From the NCBI GenBank assembly GCA_001725155.1, contig MEFP01000007.1:1-64000 (forward strand): a stretch of 64,000 bases of DNA, written 5' to 3'. Positions 7,069 through 20,885 of this stretch are shown piece by piece (positions within the stretch are counted from its first letter, which is position 1; each line of letters opens with the position of its first letter). A program made the translations under genes and the position numbers. This stretch comes from Lysobacteraceae bacterium SCN 69-320 (GTDB lineage: Bacteria; Pseudomonadota; Gammaproteobacteria; Xanthomonadales; Rhodanobacteraceae). The notes beneath the pieces were generated by a model. That model saw nothing but the letters and a program-made list of their open reading frames with translations, did no database searches and was not told the DNA's origin.

Positions 7069-9616
7069 GAACGTCGTGATCGTCGCAGCGACCCTGCTGC
7101 TGCACGCGGGCGTGTTCCTCGGCCTGGCCTGGGCGCTCGAACGCGGCGGCGCCGTGCGCAGTTTCGCGGCGCGCGAATATCTCTGGCGCAGCGCCGTCGT
7201 CGGCAGCCTGGCCAGCACGGTGCTGCAGCTGGCGTTGGCACCGGCGCTGGTGCCGGGGCTGCAGATGGCGCTGGAGGCATCGCGTTCTACCGGCGGTGCA
7301 GGCGAGGCGCCCATCGCCGCGGCGTATCGTTCCGACGACGCGGCCTCCGCTCCTGCCGCCGTCGTCGGATCGTTGACGACGGCGCGCGTGACCAGGGCCG
7401 GCTCGTCGCTGCCGGTCCTGTCCGCGACGGATCGTGACTCGGCTGCGGCGCGCAGCGCGCCGGCCAGCCGGGCGCAGCCGGGTATTGCGGGAATCCGATC
7501 GGTTCCAGGCGTCGCCTTGCAGCCGCCGGTGGTTGCAGCGGCACCCGATCTGGCCAGAAATCATGCCGCTCCGCTGGCCCCGACGGCCGCACGCTCGACC
7601 GGCGACACCAGCGCTTCCGGCACCAAGGCTTTGACAAGCTCCACCGTCCTGCAATGGCTGCGCGCCGGCCTGCCCTGGCTGCTGGGGCTCTGGGCGCTGG
7701 CCGTCGCCGTGGCCTGGCTGCGTCTGGCAGGCGCGGCGCGCGCGCTGACGCGGCTGTTGCGCGAGTCGGCCGCGCTCGGTCGTGCCGACTGGCAGCAGGA
7801 CTGCGCCGCGCTGGCTACGCATTTCGCGCTGCCGCAGCCCCCCGAGCTGCGGCGTCACGCGGCGCTTGCGAGTCCGCTCGCGACAGCAGGCAGCATCATC
7901 GTCGTGCCCGACTGGGCGCTGGATCTGCCCGCGCCGCAGCGCCGCGCGCTGCTTGCGCACGAGGTCGCGCATCTGGCGCGGCGCGATCCGCTCTGGCGCG
8001 CTCTGCTCGCGGGCTGGCGCGGTCTGCTGTGCCCGCTGCCGCTGGCGACCTTGGCCGCGCGCCGGCTCGATCTGCTGGCCGAATGGCGCTGCGATGCCGC
8101 CGCCGCGCAGGCGACCGGCGACGGCCGCGCGCTGGCCGCCTGCCTCGCGCAGTGCCTCCAGCAGCATCTTCGCCCCGAATTTCCGGTGTTCGCCGCGGCC
8201 ATGGCCGCGCCGCGTTCGCCCCTGTTGCAACGTGCCGAGCATCTGCTCGAAGGAGTGCCCATGTCTTCCGCTTCGCTTTCCTGGCGCGCACGCCTGCTGC
8301 CGCTGGCCGCAGTTCTCGCCGCCGTGCTGGGCTTGCCTGCTTTCGTTCCTGCCGCATCGCTGGCGGCCGAAGGCATTCCGGCGCCGCCCGCGCCGCCGGC
8401 AATGCCTGCGATACCGGCGATTCCCGCGATTCCGGCTGCACCGGGCTGCGCGGCCGGCGCGACCTGCACCTCGATACACAACCAGAACGGCGACATGCAG
8501 ATCTCGCTCAACGACGGTCGCCGCCGCCTGAGCTATCGCTCGCGCGGCGAGGTGCGCTTCAACGCCGACGACACGGCCGTCGCGTCGCTGGGGCCGGGCG
8601 CGGAAGTCAGCTGGGAGGAAGCCGTCGACGGCCAGACGCGCAAGGTCGAATACAGCGGTTCGGGCGCCGCGCCGACTCTGCGTTACTGGCGCGACGGCAA
8701 GGAGCAGCCACTGGACGCCGACGGCAAGGCCTGGATCGCGCGCATCGTGCCGCAGCTGCTGCGCGAGGCGGCGATCGACGTCGAAGGCCGCGTCGCGCGC
8801 CTGGTCGCACGCGGCGGCAACGAGGCCGTGCTCGGTGAGGTCGATCTGATCCGTTCCGATTACGCCAGGGGCCGCTATCTCGGCGAACTGCTGCGCACGC
8901 GCACGCTCGCGGCGGCCGAACTCGACCGCGCGCTGCAGCAGACGCGCAAGATCGGCTCCGATTACGAGAAGCGCCAGGTGCTCGCCGCCGCGCTGGCCAG
9001 CCAGCAGCTGGCCAAGCCGCAATGGCAGATCGTGCTGGCGGCGGCAGCGGATATCGGTTCGGACTACGAGCGTGCCGAACTGCTCGTCGACAGCGCCGCG
9101 CGCGTCGCCGGCGATGCGGAACTGCGCCGTGACTGGCTCAAGGCCGGTTCCGGGATAGGTTCGGACTACGAGCGCCGCCGCAGTCTCGAGGCACTGCTGG
9201 CCGCCACGCGCAGCGACGCGGCGCTGGTGGAGATCCTGGACGCCGGCAGCGGCATAGGCTCGGATTTCGAGCTGCGCTCGCTGCTGAGCGGCGTCGCGCA
9301 CAGGGCCGCCGACGTCAACGCGATCGCGCCGCGCTATGCCGAGGCGGCCAAGCGCATAGGCTCGGATTTCGAGCGGCGCGAGGCGCTGCTCGCCTTGCTG
9401 CGCAGCGGCGAGCTCAAGCGCGACGGCGCACTGGCCGTGCTCGACGCGGCCGACGGCATAGGCTCGGATTTCGAATGCCGCGAAGTTCTTGTCGAGGTCG
9501 CGCGCCGGCTGCACGACGATGCGGCGGTGCGCGCGCGCCTGCTGCAGCGGGCGGAGCATCTGTCGGATTTCGAGCGCCGCCAGGTCGAGGATGCGGCCGG
9601 GGTGGTCCGCGGCTGA
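7061..9616 (+). CDS. M56 family (BlaR1-like) membrane metallopeptidase with IGSD[YF]E repeat domain
   Basis: 851 residues. The N-terminal membrane helices and a long low-complexity loop precede a cytoplasmic zinc peptidase with H300-E301-V-A-H304 (LLAHEVAHLARRD) and a second-shell RLDLLAEWRCDA motif. After a last transmembrane segment (about 410-440) and a PAIPAIPAIPAAP linker comes an extracytoplasmic part with a C-terminal array. About seven copies of IG-S-D-[YF]-E-x-R stand 33-35 residues apart between codons of bases 8850 and 9600. The usual beta-lactam-binding sensor domain of BlaR1 is absent. Co-transcribed with the BlaI-family repressor, the protein should cut that repressor when the outer domain is stimulated. 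The ligand is unknown; the array looks like a helical solenoid suited to protein or polymer binding. Confidence 0.88.
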   Translation: MIENVVIVAATLLLHAGVFLGLAWALERGGAVRSFAAREYLWRSAVVGSLASTVLQLALAPALVPGLQMALEASRSTGGAGEAPIAAAYRSDDAASAPAAVVGSLTTARVTRAGSSLPVLSATDRDSAAARSAPASRAQPGIAGIRSVPGVALQPPVVAAAPDLARNHAAPLAPTAARSTGDTSASGTKALTSSTVLQWLRAGLPWLLGLWALAVAVAWLRLAGAARALTRLLRESAALGRADWQQDCAALATHFALPQPPELRRHAALASPLATAGSIIVVPDWALDLPAPQRRALLAHEVAHLARRDPLWRALLAGWRGLLCPLPLATLAARRLDLLAEWRCDAAAAQATGDGRALAACLAQCLQQHLRPEFPVFAAAMAAPRSPLLQRAEHLLEGVPMSSASLSWRARLLPLAAVLAAVLGLPAFVPAASLAAEGIPAPPAPPAMPAIPAIPAIPAAPGCAAGATCTSIHNQNGDMQISLNDGRRRLSYRSRGEVRFNADDTAVASLGPGAEVSWEEAVDGQTRKVEYSGSGAAPTLRYWRDGKEQPLDADGKAWIARIVPQLLREAAIDVEGRVARLVARGGNEAVLGEVDLIRSDYARGRYLGELLRTRTLAAAELDRALQQTRKIGSDYEKRQVLAAALASQQLAKPQWQIVLAAAADIGSDYERAELLVDSAARVAGDAELRRDWLKAGSGIGSDYERRRSLEALLAATRSDAALVEILDAGSGIGSDFELRSLLSGVAHRAADVNAIAPRYAEAAKRIGSDFERREALLALLRSGELKRDGALAVLDAADGIGSDFECREVLVEVARRLHDDAAVRARLLQRAEHLSDFERRQVEDAAGVVRG

Positions 9617-9665
9617 ATTTTTCTTCATCGAAATCCCGCGCGGATCTGCGACCCTGGAACCTTCC

Positions 9666-9694
9666 GGCTTCGTCTCCATAGTCGAGACGAAGCC
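9666..9694 (+). terminator. Perfect 11-bp hairpin between the M56 gene and the DUF6491 gene
   Basis: GGCTTCGTCTC (9666-9676) pairs perfectly with GAGACGAAGCC (9684-9694) around a 7-base loop. It has no T-run, and it ends 7-8 bases before the GGAGG of the next gene. It could stop transcription of the blaI/M56 operon or shape translation of the next gene. Confidence 0.45.
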
Positions 9695-9710
9695 CTACCG
9701 GAGGAATCCC

Positions 9711-10121
9711 ATGTCGACCTTGAACCCCTTTGCCGCCGCGGCGCTGCTCGCGCTGGCCGTTGCGATCCCGGCCCAGGCCATGACCGACAGCGAGCGCGAG
9801 CGCCTCGCCGAGTACGAACAGTTCGCCGGCGCGCCGGTCGGCGAGATGCCGTTCTGGAAGCTGCAGAGTTACGAAGCGCTCGGCAACGAGGCCGTCGTGG
9901 TCTGGACCGCGGTCAACAAGGCCTGGCTGATCAAGGTGCTGCCGCCGTGCACCGACCTGCCCTGGGCCAAGGCCGTCGGCCTGAGCTCGACGAATCACCG
10001 CGTCAGCGCGAAGTTCGATCACGTCGTCGCCGGCCGCGACCAGTGCAACATCGCCTCGATACAGCCGGTCGACGACAAGGCCCTGCGTGCGGCGCGGCGC
10101 GAGAAGCGCGAAGCCAAGTAG
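9711..10121 (+). CDS. DUF6491 family exported protein
   Basis: 136 residues with a signal peptide (MSTLNPFAAAALLALAVAIPAQA). A mature domain follows in which a W residue (VVVWTAVNKAWLIKV) and two cysteines (LPPCTDLPWA and RDQCNIASI) stand out. These are features of the DUF6491 family of Xanthomonadales periplasmic proteins with no known function. The protein ends in a very basic tail (RAARREKREAK). ATG 9711 has GGAGG at 9700-9704. A longer in-frame extension would run back into the M56 gene and is rejected. Confidence 0.7.
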   Translation: MSTLNPFAAAALLALAVAIPAQAMTDSERERLAEYEQFAGAPVGEMPFWKLQSYEALGNEAVVVWTAVNKAWLIKVLPPCTDLPWAKAVGLSSTNHRVSAKFDHVVAGRDQCNIASIQPVDDKALRAARREKREAK

Positions 10122-10202
10122 CCCTGCGGTGATTTGTCGCCGGCCCCGCGCCGGCGGCAGCGACTGCTAGGCTTGCCGCGACGGGATGCGCGGGAGGGGG
10201 TA

Positions 10203-11444
10203 GTGCGCCGGAGTCTGGATATCGCCGTCGTCGGCTACGGCACGGCCGGGCAGGCGGCGGCACGGCTGCTGCAGCGTCAGGGACATCGGCTTGCGCTGTT
10301 CGAGCGCGCGCCGCAGCCTCGGCCCGTCGGCGCCGGCCTGCTGCTGCAACCTACCGGTCTGGCGGTGCTGGCCGAACTCGGTCTGCTCGGTGCGGCCCAG
10401 CGCTGTGGTGAGCCGATCGCGCAATTGCTCGGCGAGACCACTGCGGGCCGCAAGGTCATCGACATGCGCTATGCGGATCTCGCTGCCGATTGCGCCGGCC
10501 TCGGAATTCAGCGCGGCGCCCTGTTCGAGCTGCTGCGCGAGGCGTCCGTCGAGCGGCAGCTGCGCAGCGGCGTCGCCATCGCCGACGTCGATGCGCAGCG
10601 CGGCGAACTGCGTGACGAAGGCGGCTCGCGCCACGGCCCTTACGATCTGGTGCTGGTCTGTGGCGGCGCCGCGTCGGCGTTGCGCAGCGCGGCGCTGACG
10701 CGGCGCGACCGGCCGTATGCCTGGGGCGCGCTGTGGTGCCTCTGCGACGATCCGCAGCGTCGCTTCGCCGGCCAGTTGCTGCAGCGCTATCAGGGGCCGC
10801 GACGCATGGCCGGACTGTTGCCGGTAGGCGTATTGCCGGGGCAGGGCGAGACCGCGCGCAAGATCGGTTTCTTCTGGAGTCTGCCGACCTGCGAGATCGC
10901 TGCGACCCGGCAGCGCGGCGCGGCGGCCTGGCGCGACGAGGTCGCGCGCCATTGGCCGGAGGTGCGACCCGTGCTGGACAGCATCCGCGACGTCGGCCAA
11001 CTGATGCCGGCGCATTACCGCGACGCGGTATTGCGGCGCTTCTGCGCCGGTCGCGTCGCCTGGCTCGGCGACGCCGCGCATGCGATGAGTCCGCAGCTCG
11101 GACAGGGCGCGAACATGGCCTTGCTCGATGCGTCGGCGCTGGCGCGAGCGCTGGCCGTACACGACGAACTCGCGCCCGCGCTGGCCGCCTATGACCGCGA
11201 GCGCCGCCGCCACGTCGGCATCTATCAGCTGATCAGCCGCTGGCTCACGCCGCTGTTCCAGTCCGAGCAGGACTGGGCTGGCCGCCTGCGCGACGCCTGC
11301 TTCGGTCCGCTGGCGCAGCTGCCGCTGCTGCGCGACGAGACCCTCAAGGTGCTCGCCGGCGTGAAATGCGGCCTGTTCGGGCGTCTGCCGCTGGATGATG
11401 CGGCGGCATTGCGAGCACTGTCGGCGCAGATCGAATCGCGCTGA
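10203..11444 (+). CDS. FAD-dependent monooxygenase (UbiH/PHBH fold)
   Basis: 413 residues. An N-terminal Rossmann motif GYGTAG (11-16) binds FAD. The second FAD motif, GDAAHAMSPQLGQGAN, lies near residue 290 and is typical of the aromatic-ring hydroxylase family. It should hydroxylate an aromatic or polyene substrate with NAD(P)H and O2. The substrate cannot be read from the sequence, and no quinone-biosynthesis neighbours are present. GTG 10203 is taken as the start because GGGAGG (10192-10197) precedes it at a good distance and the Rossmann strand follows at once; an earlier TTG at 10134 adds 23 basic residues without a family match. Confidence 0.8.
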   Translation: MRRSLDIAVVGYGTAGQAAARLLQRQGHRLALFERAPQPRPVGAGLLLQPTGLAVLAELGLLGAAQRCGEPIAQLLGETTAGRKVIDMRYADLAADCAGLGIQRGALFELLREASVERQLRSGVAIADVDAQRGELRDEGGSRHGPYDLVLVCGGAASALRSAALTRRDRPYAWGALWCLCDDPQRRFAGQLLQRYQGPRRMAGLLPVGVLPGQGETARKIGFFWSLPTCEIAATRQRGAAAWRDEVARHWPEVRPVLDSIRDVGQLMPAHYRDAVLRRFCAGRVAWLGDAAHAMSPQLGQGANMALLDASALARALAVHDELAPALAAYDRERRRHVGIYQLISRWLTPLFQSEQDWAGRLRDACFGPLAQLPLLRDETLKVLAGVKCGLFGRLPLDDAAALRALSAQIESR

Positions 11445-11458
11445 GGTGCGTCGATCGC

Positions 11459-11731
11459 TCAGGCGTCCGGCGGCACGTAGCCGGCAGGCGTGGCCGAGCC
11501 GTCGCCGAAAAAGTATTTCTCCATTTCGCCCTGCAGGAACGCGCGATGCTTGGGGTCCAGCGGCGACAGGCGGTTCTCGTTGATCAGCATGGTCTGATGC
11601 GCCAGCCACTGGCCCCAGGCTTCCTTGGACACCGATTCGAAGATGCGTTTGCCGAGCTCGCCGGGCCACGGCGCGAACGCCAGGCCTTCGGCTTCGCGGC
11701 CGAGCTTGATGCAGTGGACGGTGCGGCTCAT
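11459..11731 (-). CDS. yggX: Fe(2+)-trafficking / oxidative damage protection protein YggX
   Basis: 90 residues, the family's normal length. The conserved start [17 protein letters not shown] carries the single cysteine C7, followed by [17 protein letters not shown] and a MEKYFF segment. YggX is a small cytosolic protein that helps protect Fe-S clusters, including that of MutY, against oxidants and takes part in iron handling. It lies just downstream of mutY on the same strand, the arrangement found in many gammaproteobacteria. Confidence 0.95.
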   Translation of the reverse strand: MSRTVHCIKLGREAEGLAFAPWPGELGKRIFESVSKEAWGQWLAHQTMLINENRLSPLDPKHRAFLQGEMEKYFFGDGSATPAGYVPPDA

Positions 11732-11748
11732 CGGGTTCTCCAGTTACG

Positions 11749-12813
11749 TCAGTCGATCTCGGGCAGGGACTGCAGCAGGCGCCGCACGGGCGCGGGCAGT
11801 CCCAGATACTGGCAGTCCGCGGCCGCGTACCAGCGCAGGTCGTCGCGGTCGGCGGCGTGCGGCAAGGCGGCGGCACGGGCCAGCAGCGGCGTGATTTCGA
11901 GGCGGTAGTGGCTGAACACATGGACGAAGGCGTCCAGCGTGCGCCACTGCACGATGTCGGCGCCGACGGTACGTGCGGCGCGGGCCGCATGCTCGGTCTT
12001 GTCGGTTTCCGGCAGGCTCCAGAGCTCTGCCCAGACGCCGCTGGCCGGGCGCCGGTGCAGCAGCACGCGGCCGGCCGCGTCGCGCAGGATCAGCATGCAG
12101 GTCGTGCGTGTCGGACTGGCTTTGGCCGGCTTGCGCGCCGGCAGCTGCGCCGTGCGCTGCTCGCGCAGTGCGACGCAATCGGGTGCGAGCGGGCAGACGC
12201 CGCAGCGCGGCCGGCTGCGCACGCAGACGGTGGCGCCGAGATCCATGATGGCTTGCGTGTAGTCGGCGACGCGTGCGTCCGGCGTGTTCGCTTCGGCGTG
12301 CTGCCACAGGGTGCGCGCCGTCGCCGTGCTGCCGGGCCAGCCGTCGACGCCGTGCCGGCGCGCGAGCACGCGCTTGACGTTGCCGTCGAGTATCGCGTGG
12401 CGTTCGCCCCAGGCCTGGGCGAGTATCGCGCCGGCCGTGGAGCGGCCTATGCCGGGCAGCGCGGCCAGCGCGTCGTAGTCGCGCGGCAGTTCGCCGCCGT
12501 GCTGCTGCACGCAGAGCTGTGCGGCCTTGTGCAGATTGCGCGCGCGGCTGTAATAGCCCAGGCCCGACCAGAGTCCGAGCACCTGATCCGCGGGTGCCGC
12601 GGCCAGCGTGGCCAGATCCGGCAGCGCGTCGACGAAGCGCTGGAAATAACCGATCACGGTCGCGACCTGGGTCTGCTGCAGCATGATTTCCGACAGCCAG
12701 ACGCGATATGGCGTGCGCGGGGTCTGCCACGGCAGGTTCTTGCGGCCGTGACGGTCGTACCAGTCCAGCAGCGCCGGCGCGAATGCGCCGGCCGTGTTCG
12801 CCGCCGCGGTCAC
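11749..12813 (-). CDS. mutY: A/G-specific adenine DNA glycosylase MutY
   Basis: 354 residues. The catalytic E42 lies in LSEIMLQQTQV. The helix-hairpin-helix LPGIGRSTA and catalytic D143 (ILDGNVKRVL) follow. The [4Fe-4S] loop is C197-x6-C204-x2-C207-x5-C213. A C-terminal NUDIX-like domain recognises 8-oxo-G. The enzyme removes adenine mispaired with 8-oxoguanine. The GTG start (12813-12811) overlaps the stop of the upstream AsmA-like gene as GTGA, so the two are translationally coupled. yggX follows 17 bp downstream, forming an AsmA-like/mutY/yggX operon. Confidence 0.96.
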   Translation of the reverse strand: MTAAANTAGAFAPALLDWYDRHGRKNLPWQTPRTPYRVWLSEIMLQQTQVATVIGYFQRFVDALPDLATLAAAPADQVLGLWSGLGYYSRARNLHKAAQLCVQQHGGELPRDYDALAALPGIGRSTAGAILAQAWGERHAILDGNVKRVLARRHGVDGWPGSTATARTLWQHAEANTPDARVADYTQAIMDLGATVCVRSRPRCGVCPLAPDCVALREQRTAQLPARKPAKASPTRTTCMLILRDAAGRVLLHRRPASGVWAELWSLPETDKTEHAARAARTVGADIVQWRTLDAFVHVFSHYRLEITPLLARAAALPHAADRDDLRWYAAADCQYLGLPAPVRRLLQSLPEID

Positions 12814-13460
12814 TGCGCCGTCCCCGACTCGATGCGTATGCCCTCCAGGCGCACGCCGTCGAGTTCGATGCGTTCTATGCGCGCCTGGCCCGGCAGCGGC
12901 GGCAGGGCATTCGCGTTCGGCGCGGCCTGTTCGAGTTCATACCACCAGCGCTGCATCTGTTGCGCGTCGATGTCGCCGTCGAGGCTGATTCCGCTGGCGA
13001 CAGCCTTGCCGTCCTGCAGCAGGGTCGCGTCGGTCACGACGAGGTGCAGGCTCAGGTCCGGCGACGCGGAGTCGCCGTCGCCGCCGCGGGCCAGCCAGCG
13101 CTGCAGCGCGCCGAGTTCGAGCTGCGGTTGCTGCAATCGCAGTTCCTCGATGACCAGGCGCGAGTCACGCAGGCTGCTCCAGGGCAGGCTCACGTCCAGG
13201 CGCTGCAGCGTCAGCAGCGGCGTGGTCTCGCCGGGAAGGCCGAAGCGCGCGTCGTCAAGCTGCAGGCGCAGCCGCGGCCACAGCGCATAACGCGCCGGCG
13301 GGCGGAAGGCCAGGCTCAGGCCCAGGCGCGACTGGGCCTGTTCGGCCAGCAGCGCGGCGACGCGCTCGGGCCTGGCGTATTCGTGCAGCAGCAGGGCCAC
13401 GGCGATGCCCAGCAGCGCCAGCACGACGGCGGTTATCCGGAGCAGGCGACGCGGGCGCAT
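12810..13460 (-). CDS. AsmA-like membrane-anchored protein (short)
   Basis: 216 residues. After MRPRRLLR there is one transmembrane helix (ITAVVLALLGIAVALLL). A periplasmic region resembling the AsmA N-terminus follows: RVAALLAEQAQSRLGL, then alternating beta-type LxLDDARFG and LTLQRLDVSLPW stretches. It is far shorter than true AsmA (about 600 residues), so it is an AsmA-related fragment-like family member. Genes like this often lie before mutY in gammaproteobacteria. ATG 13460 sits immediately before the membrane helix; the longer frame upstream crosses a structured intergenic repeat. Confidence 0.65.
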   Translation of the reverse strand: MRPRRLLRITAVVLALLGIAVALLLHEYARPERVAALLAEQAQSRLGLSLAFRPPARYALWPRLRLQLDDARFGLPGETTPLLTLQRLDVSLPWSSLRDSRLVIEELRLQQPQLELGALQRWLARGGDGDSASPDLSLHLVVTDATLLQDGKAVASGISLDGDIDAQQMQRWWYELEQAAPNANALPPLPGQARIERIELDGVRLEGIRIESGTAQ

Positions 13461-13477
13461 GGATGAAAAAAAGTGGA

Positions 13478-13623
13478 TTGATGGATATTCATCGCGCATG
13501 CATAATGCCGCGGCCGCCGACACAACCCAGGATGGAGCGTGCGGCGGCAGTGCTCGCGCCCAAGCTGGCCCCCCTGGCGGAAAGCGTGAGCGGATGCGGC
13601 GGCGAGCAATCGCCGCCGCATCC
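13478..13623 (+). promoter_or_regulatory. Sigma70-like promoter followed by a 14-bp GCAA-loop hairpin (possible small RNA or repeat element)
   Basis: TTGATG (13478-13483) and CATAAT (13501-13506) are separated by exactly 17 bp. About 85 bp on is a perfect 14-bp stem (13592-13605 with 13610-13623) closed by a GCAA tetraloop. No clear gene fits the 13461-13851 gap between the AsmA-like gene and ftsY. Either a short RNA is made here, or the hairpin is one copy of an intergenic repeat family; the downstream T-rich tract is interrupted by C, so termination would be weak. Confidence 0.35.
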
Positions 13624-13851
13624 AACTTCTCCGTTTCCCATTCTCACGAATTCTCTCTGCGCCGCATGGCTCCGGGCCGTTGCGGCGCGTATGCATGTAC
13701 GCATTGAGGCCATGCAGGACAGTCGCGTCGGCCCCTGGGTTGAATACGCCGGCGTCTGTTTCCGGCTGGCGATCGGCAGCGTGGTGACATCGGCCCGGCG
13801 CGTCGCAGGCGGATCCGCGCACTGTTGCCGACGCTGGCCGCTGCGGGCCAC

Positions 13852-16211
<2,360 letters not shown>

Positions 16212-16250
16212 TCGTTGTTGGTTCCTTCCTCATCCCACGCAGGTGATCCC

Positions 16251-18737
<2,487 letters not shown>

Positions 18738-18750
18738 GGCGGTGCAGACG

Positions 18751-19611
18751 ATGAAACTCTGGTCCCTGATCGGCAACTCGCAGAAACTCGACGGCGGCGC
18801 GATGTTCGGCAACGTGCCGCGTGTCATGTGGGAACGCTGGATCGTTCCGGACGAGGACAACCGCATTGCGCTGGCCTGCCGCTGCCTGCTCGTCGAGGAT
18901 CTGGACGGCAAGCGCGTGCTGTTCGAGACCGGCATCGGCGCGTTCTTCGAGCCCAGGCTCAAGGAGCGTTTCGGCGTCGTGGAGAGCGAGCATGTGCTGC
19001 TCGCCTCGCTCGCGCGCGCCGGCTTCAGCGATGCGGACATCGACGCGGTCGTGCTGTCGCATCTGCATTTCGACCATGCGGGCGGGCTGCTCGCCGCCCA
19101 TGAACCGGGCCAGCCGCCGCGACTGTTGTTCCCGAACGCGAAATACCTCGTCAGCCGCGAATGCTGGGAGCGCGCGCTGCATCCGCATCCGCGCGACCGC
19201 GCCTCGTTCATCGCCGAGCTGCAGCCGCTGCTGCAGGCGTCTGGCCGGCTCGAAATCGTCGACGGCGAGCATTCCGCCACGCTCGGACCGCGCGTGCGCT
19301 TCAGCTACAGCTCGGGCCATACGCCGGGCCTGATGCTGGCCGAGATCGGCGGCGACGGCGGCGTCGTGTTCTGCGCCGACCTGATTCCGGGCCGGCCCTG
19401 GGTGCATCTGCCGGTAACCATGGGCTACGACCGCTATCCGGAGCTGCTGATCGACGAGAAGCAGCGCTTCCTGCAGGACAAGGTCGCGCGCGGCGTGCGC
19501 CTGTTCTTCACCCACGATACCCAGTGCGCGCTGGCCGAGGTCGTGCGCGACGAGAAGGGCCGATTCGCGACCGTCAACGAGCTCGCCGAGCTCGTCGGCG
19601 TCGCCGCCTGA
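18751..19611 (+). CDS. MBL-fold metallo-hydrolase
   Basis: 286 residues. The metal site signature is H104-L-H106-F-D108-H109 ([10 protein letters not shown]), with further ligands in SSGHTPG and FCADLIPG. The overall form (opening [20 protein letters not shown]) is that of the large family of lactonase-like or thioesterase-like hydrolases, and the substrate is not evident. The protein has no signal peptide, so it is cytosolic. ATG 18751 is preferred to GTG 18742 because AAGGCGG lies 8-9 bases upstream of the former. It follows ggt by 13 bp and is probably in the same operon. Confidence 0.85.
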   Translation: MKLWSLIGNSQKLDGGAMFGNVPRVMWERWIVPDEDNRIALACRCLLVEDLDGKRVLFETGIGAFFEPRLKERFGVVESEHVLLASLARAGFSDADIDAVVLSHLHFDHAGGLLAAHEPGQPPRLLFPNAKYLVSRECWERALHPHPRDRASFIAELQPLLQASGRLEIVDGEHSATLGPRVRFSYSSGHTPGLMLAEIGGDGGVVFCADLIPGRPWVHLPVTMGYDRYPELLIDEKQRFLQDKVARGVRLFFTHDTQCALAEVVRDEKGRFATVNELAELVGVAA

Positions 19612-19633
19612 ACCACCCGAGGAAGCAGCAGCC

Positions 19634-20149
19634 ATGCAGAAGAAATGGATCATCGCAGGACTGGTCGCGGCGCTGGCCGCAGCGGCGCAGGCGCACGAGG
19701 GCGGTCATGACGGCCACGGCGCGCATGCGCCCCCGGCCGGCCACGAGGCGACGCCGGCTGGCCCGACGCCGATCGCGACCGGCAACGGCGGCGCCTACTA
19801 CGGCGCGCCGATGCCGAAGTCCGATGCGCTGGCGATCGCCGACGTCGCGCGCGCACCCGACGCGCACACCGCGGCGCCGCAGGCCTTCAAGGGCCGCATC
19901 ACCGAGGTCTGCCAGAACAAGGGGTGCTGGATGGTGCTCGAAGACGGCGGCGCATACGCGCGCGTGTTCATGAGCGGCCACAGCTTCAGCGTGCCGAAGG
20001 ATGCGCGCAACCAGGCCATCGTCTACGGCAAGCTCAGCGTGAAGCAGCTCGACGCCAAGGAAATCGAACACCTCGCCAGCGAGGGCAGCACGCCGCAGCA
20101 GCAGGAACTGCAGATCGACGCGACGTCGGTATGGATTGCGGGCGGTTGA
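19634..20149 (+). CDS. DUF4920 domain exported protein
   Basis: 171 residues. A signal peptide (MQKKWIIAGLVAALAAAAQA) is followed by a His/Gly-rich stretch (HEGGHDGHGAHAPPAGH) that could bind metal. The DUF4920 domain shows its hallmark CQNKGCWMVL, with two conserved cysteines, and a final QIDATSVWI. Its function is unknown; the domain resembles small OB-fold proteins. It starts 22 bp after the MBL-fold gene on the same strand. Confidence 0.8.
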   Translation: MQKKWIIAGLVAALAAAAQAHEGGHDGHGAHAPPAGHEATPAGPTPIATGNGGAYYGAPMPKSDALAIADVARAPDAHTAAPQAFKGRITEVCQNKGCWMVLEDGGAYARVFMSGHSFSVPKDARNQAIVYGKLSVKQLDAKEIEHLASEGSTPQQQELQIDATSVWIAGG

Positions 20150-20253
20150 CCGGTTTTCCGCGTTAGTCAGGTTCTTGCCTCGCCTCCAATCCGGCACGCA
20201 ATCCACGTTCCATGCTTGCGACGGCGGAGCCTCGCCGTGTGTGTCGCAGGCGC

Positions 20254-20793
20254 TCAGCGCGAGAACAGCTCCGCTCCGTGATCGAGGAAATACAGGCCCG
20301 CGAATACCTTCGGGTCTATCGAGTAGCCCTCGGCAGCCCGCGCGCAGAGCCAGCGTGCGGCGTCGCGGCGCGGGACTTCGTGGACCTGGATATCCTCGCC
20401 GGCCACGCCGCCGCCGACGTGCTCGCGGCGTAGCCCCCAGGCGCGGACGAAGGCGATGGTCTCGGTGCTCATGCCCGAGGAGCTGGGCCCGCTGAGGTAA
20501 TGGTCTAGCCGGTCGCAGGCATAGCCGGTTTCTTCGAGCAGTTCGCGGCGCGCGGCTTCGAGCAGGTGTTCGTCGTCGTTGCCGGGCTCGTCGCCGATCA
20601 GGCCGGCCGGCATTTCGATCGCGCGGGCGCGGATCGCCTCGCGCCATTGCTCGACGAACAGCAGGCAGTCGTCGGGAGTCACGGCGATGACGATGACGGC
20701 GCCCCCGGGATTAGTGCGCTCGGCGTATTCCCAGCGGCCGCGGCGGCACAGACGCAGCCAGCGTCCGTTGAAAAGAACCTCGGTTTCGTCCAT
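20254..20793 (-). CDS. NUDIX hydrolase (ADP-sugar pyrophosphatase-like)
   Basis: 179 residues. The Nudix helix is clear at EHLLEAARRELLEETGY, preceded by MPAGLIGDEPGNDD. The G-to-E spacing is slightly longer than the textbook box, a variant common in ADP-ribose pyrophosphatase-like members. It should hydrolyse a nucleoside diphosphate linked to another moiety; the exact substrate is unknown. ATG 20793 begins at MDETEVLFNGRWL. The in-frame upstream region is Arg-rich and overlaps the start of the divergent propeller gene, so it is not used. Confidence 0.85.
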   Translation of the reverse strand: MDETEVLFNGRWLRLCRRGRWEYAERTNPGGAVIVIAVTPDDCLLFVEQWREAIRARAIEMPAGLIGDEPGNDDEHLLEAARRELLEETGYACDRLDHYLSGPSSSGMSTETIAFVRAWGLRREHVGGGVAGEDIQVHEVPRRDAARWLCARAAEGYSIDPKVFAGLYFLDHGAELFSR

Positions 20794-20885
20794 CGTTCCC
20801 TGTTCTCCGCCGACGTCGCGTCGGAACCTATGCCGGCCAGTCGCGGTCTGTCGCCGGCCTCCTTTCGATATTCCGGACTTTCTGC

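Noticed and set aside
8950..9600. IGSD repeats as a CRISPR array or DNA repeat
   Set aside because: The repeat is at protein level within one frame, with variable codons and spacers of coding sequence.
6899..9679. 926-codon open frame antisense to the BlaI/M56 genes
   Set aside because: Arg/Ala/Gln-rich shadow frame with no domain; the sense strand encodes clear M56 motifs.
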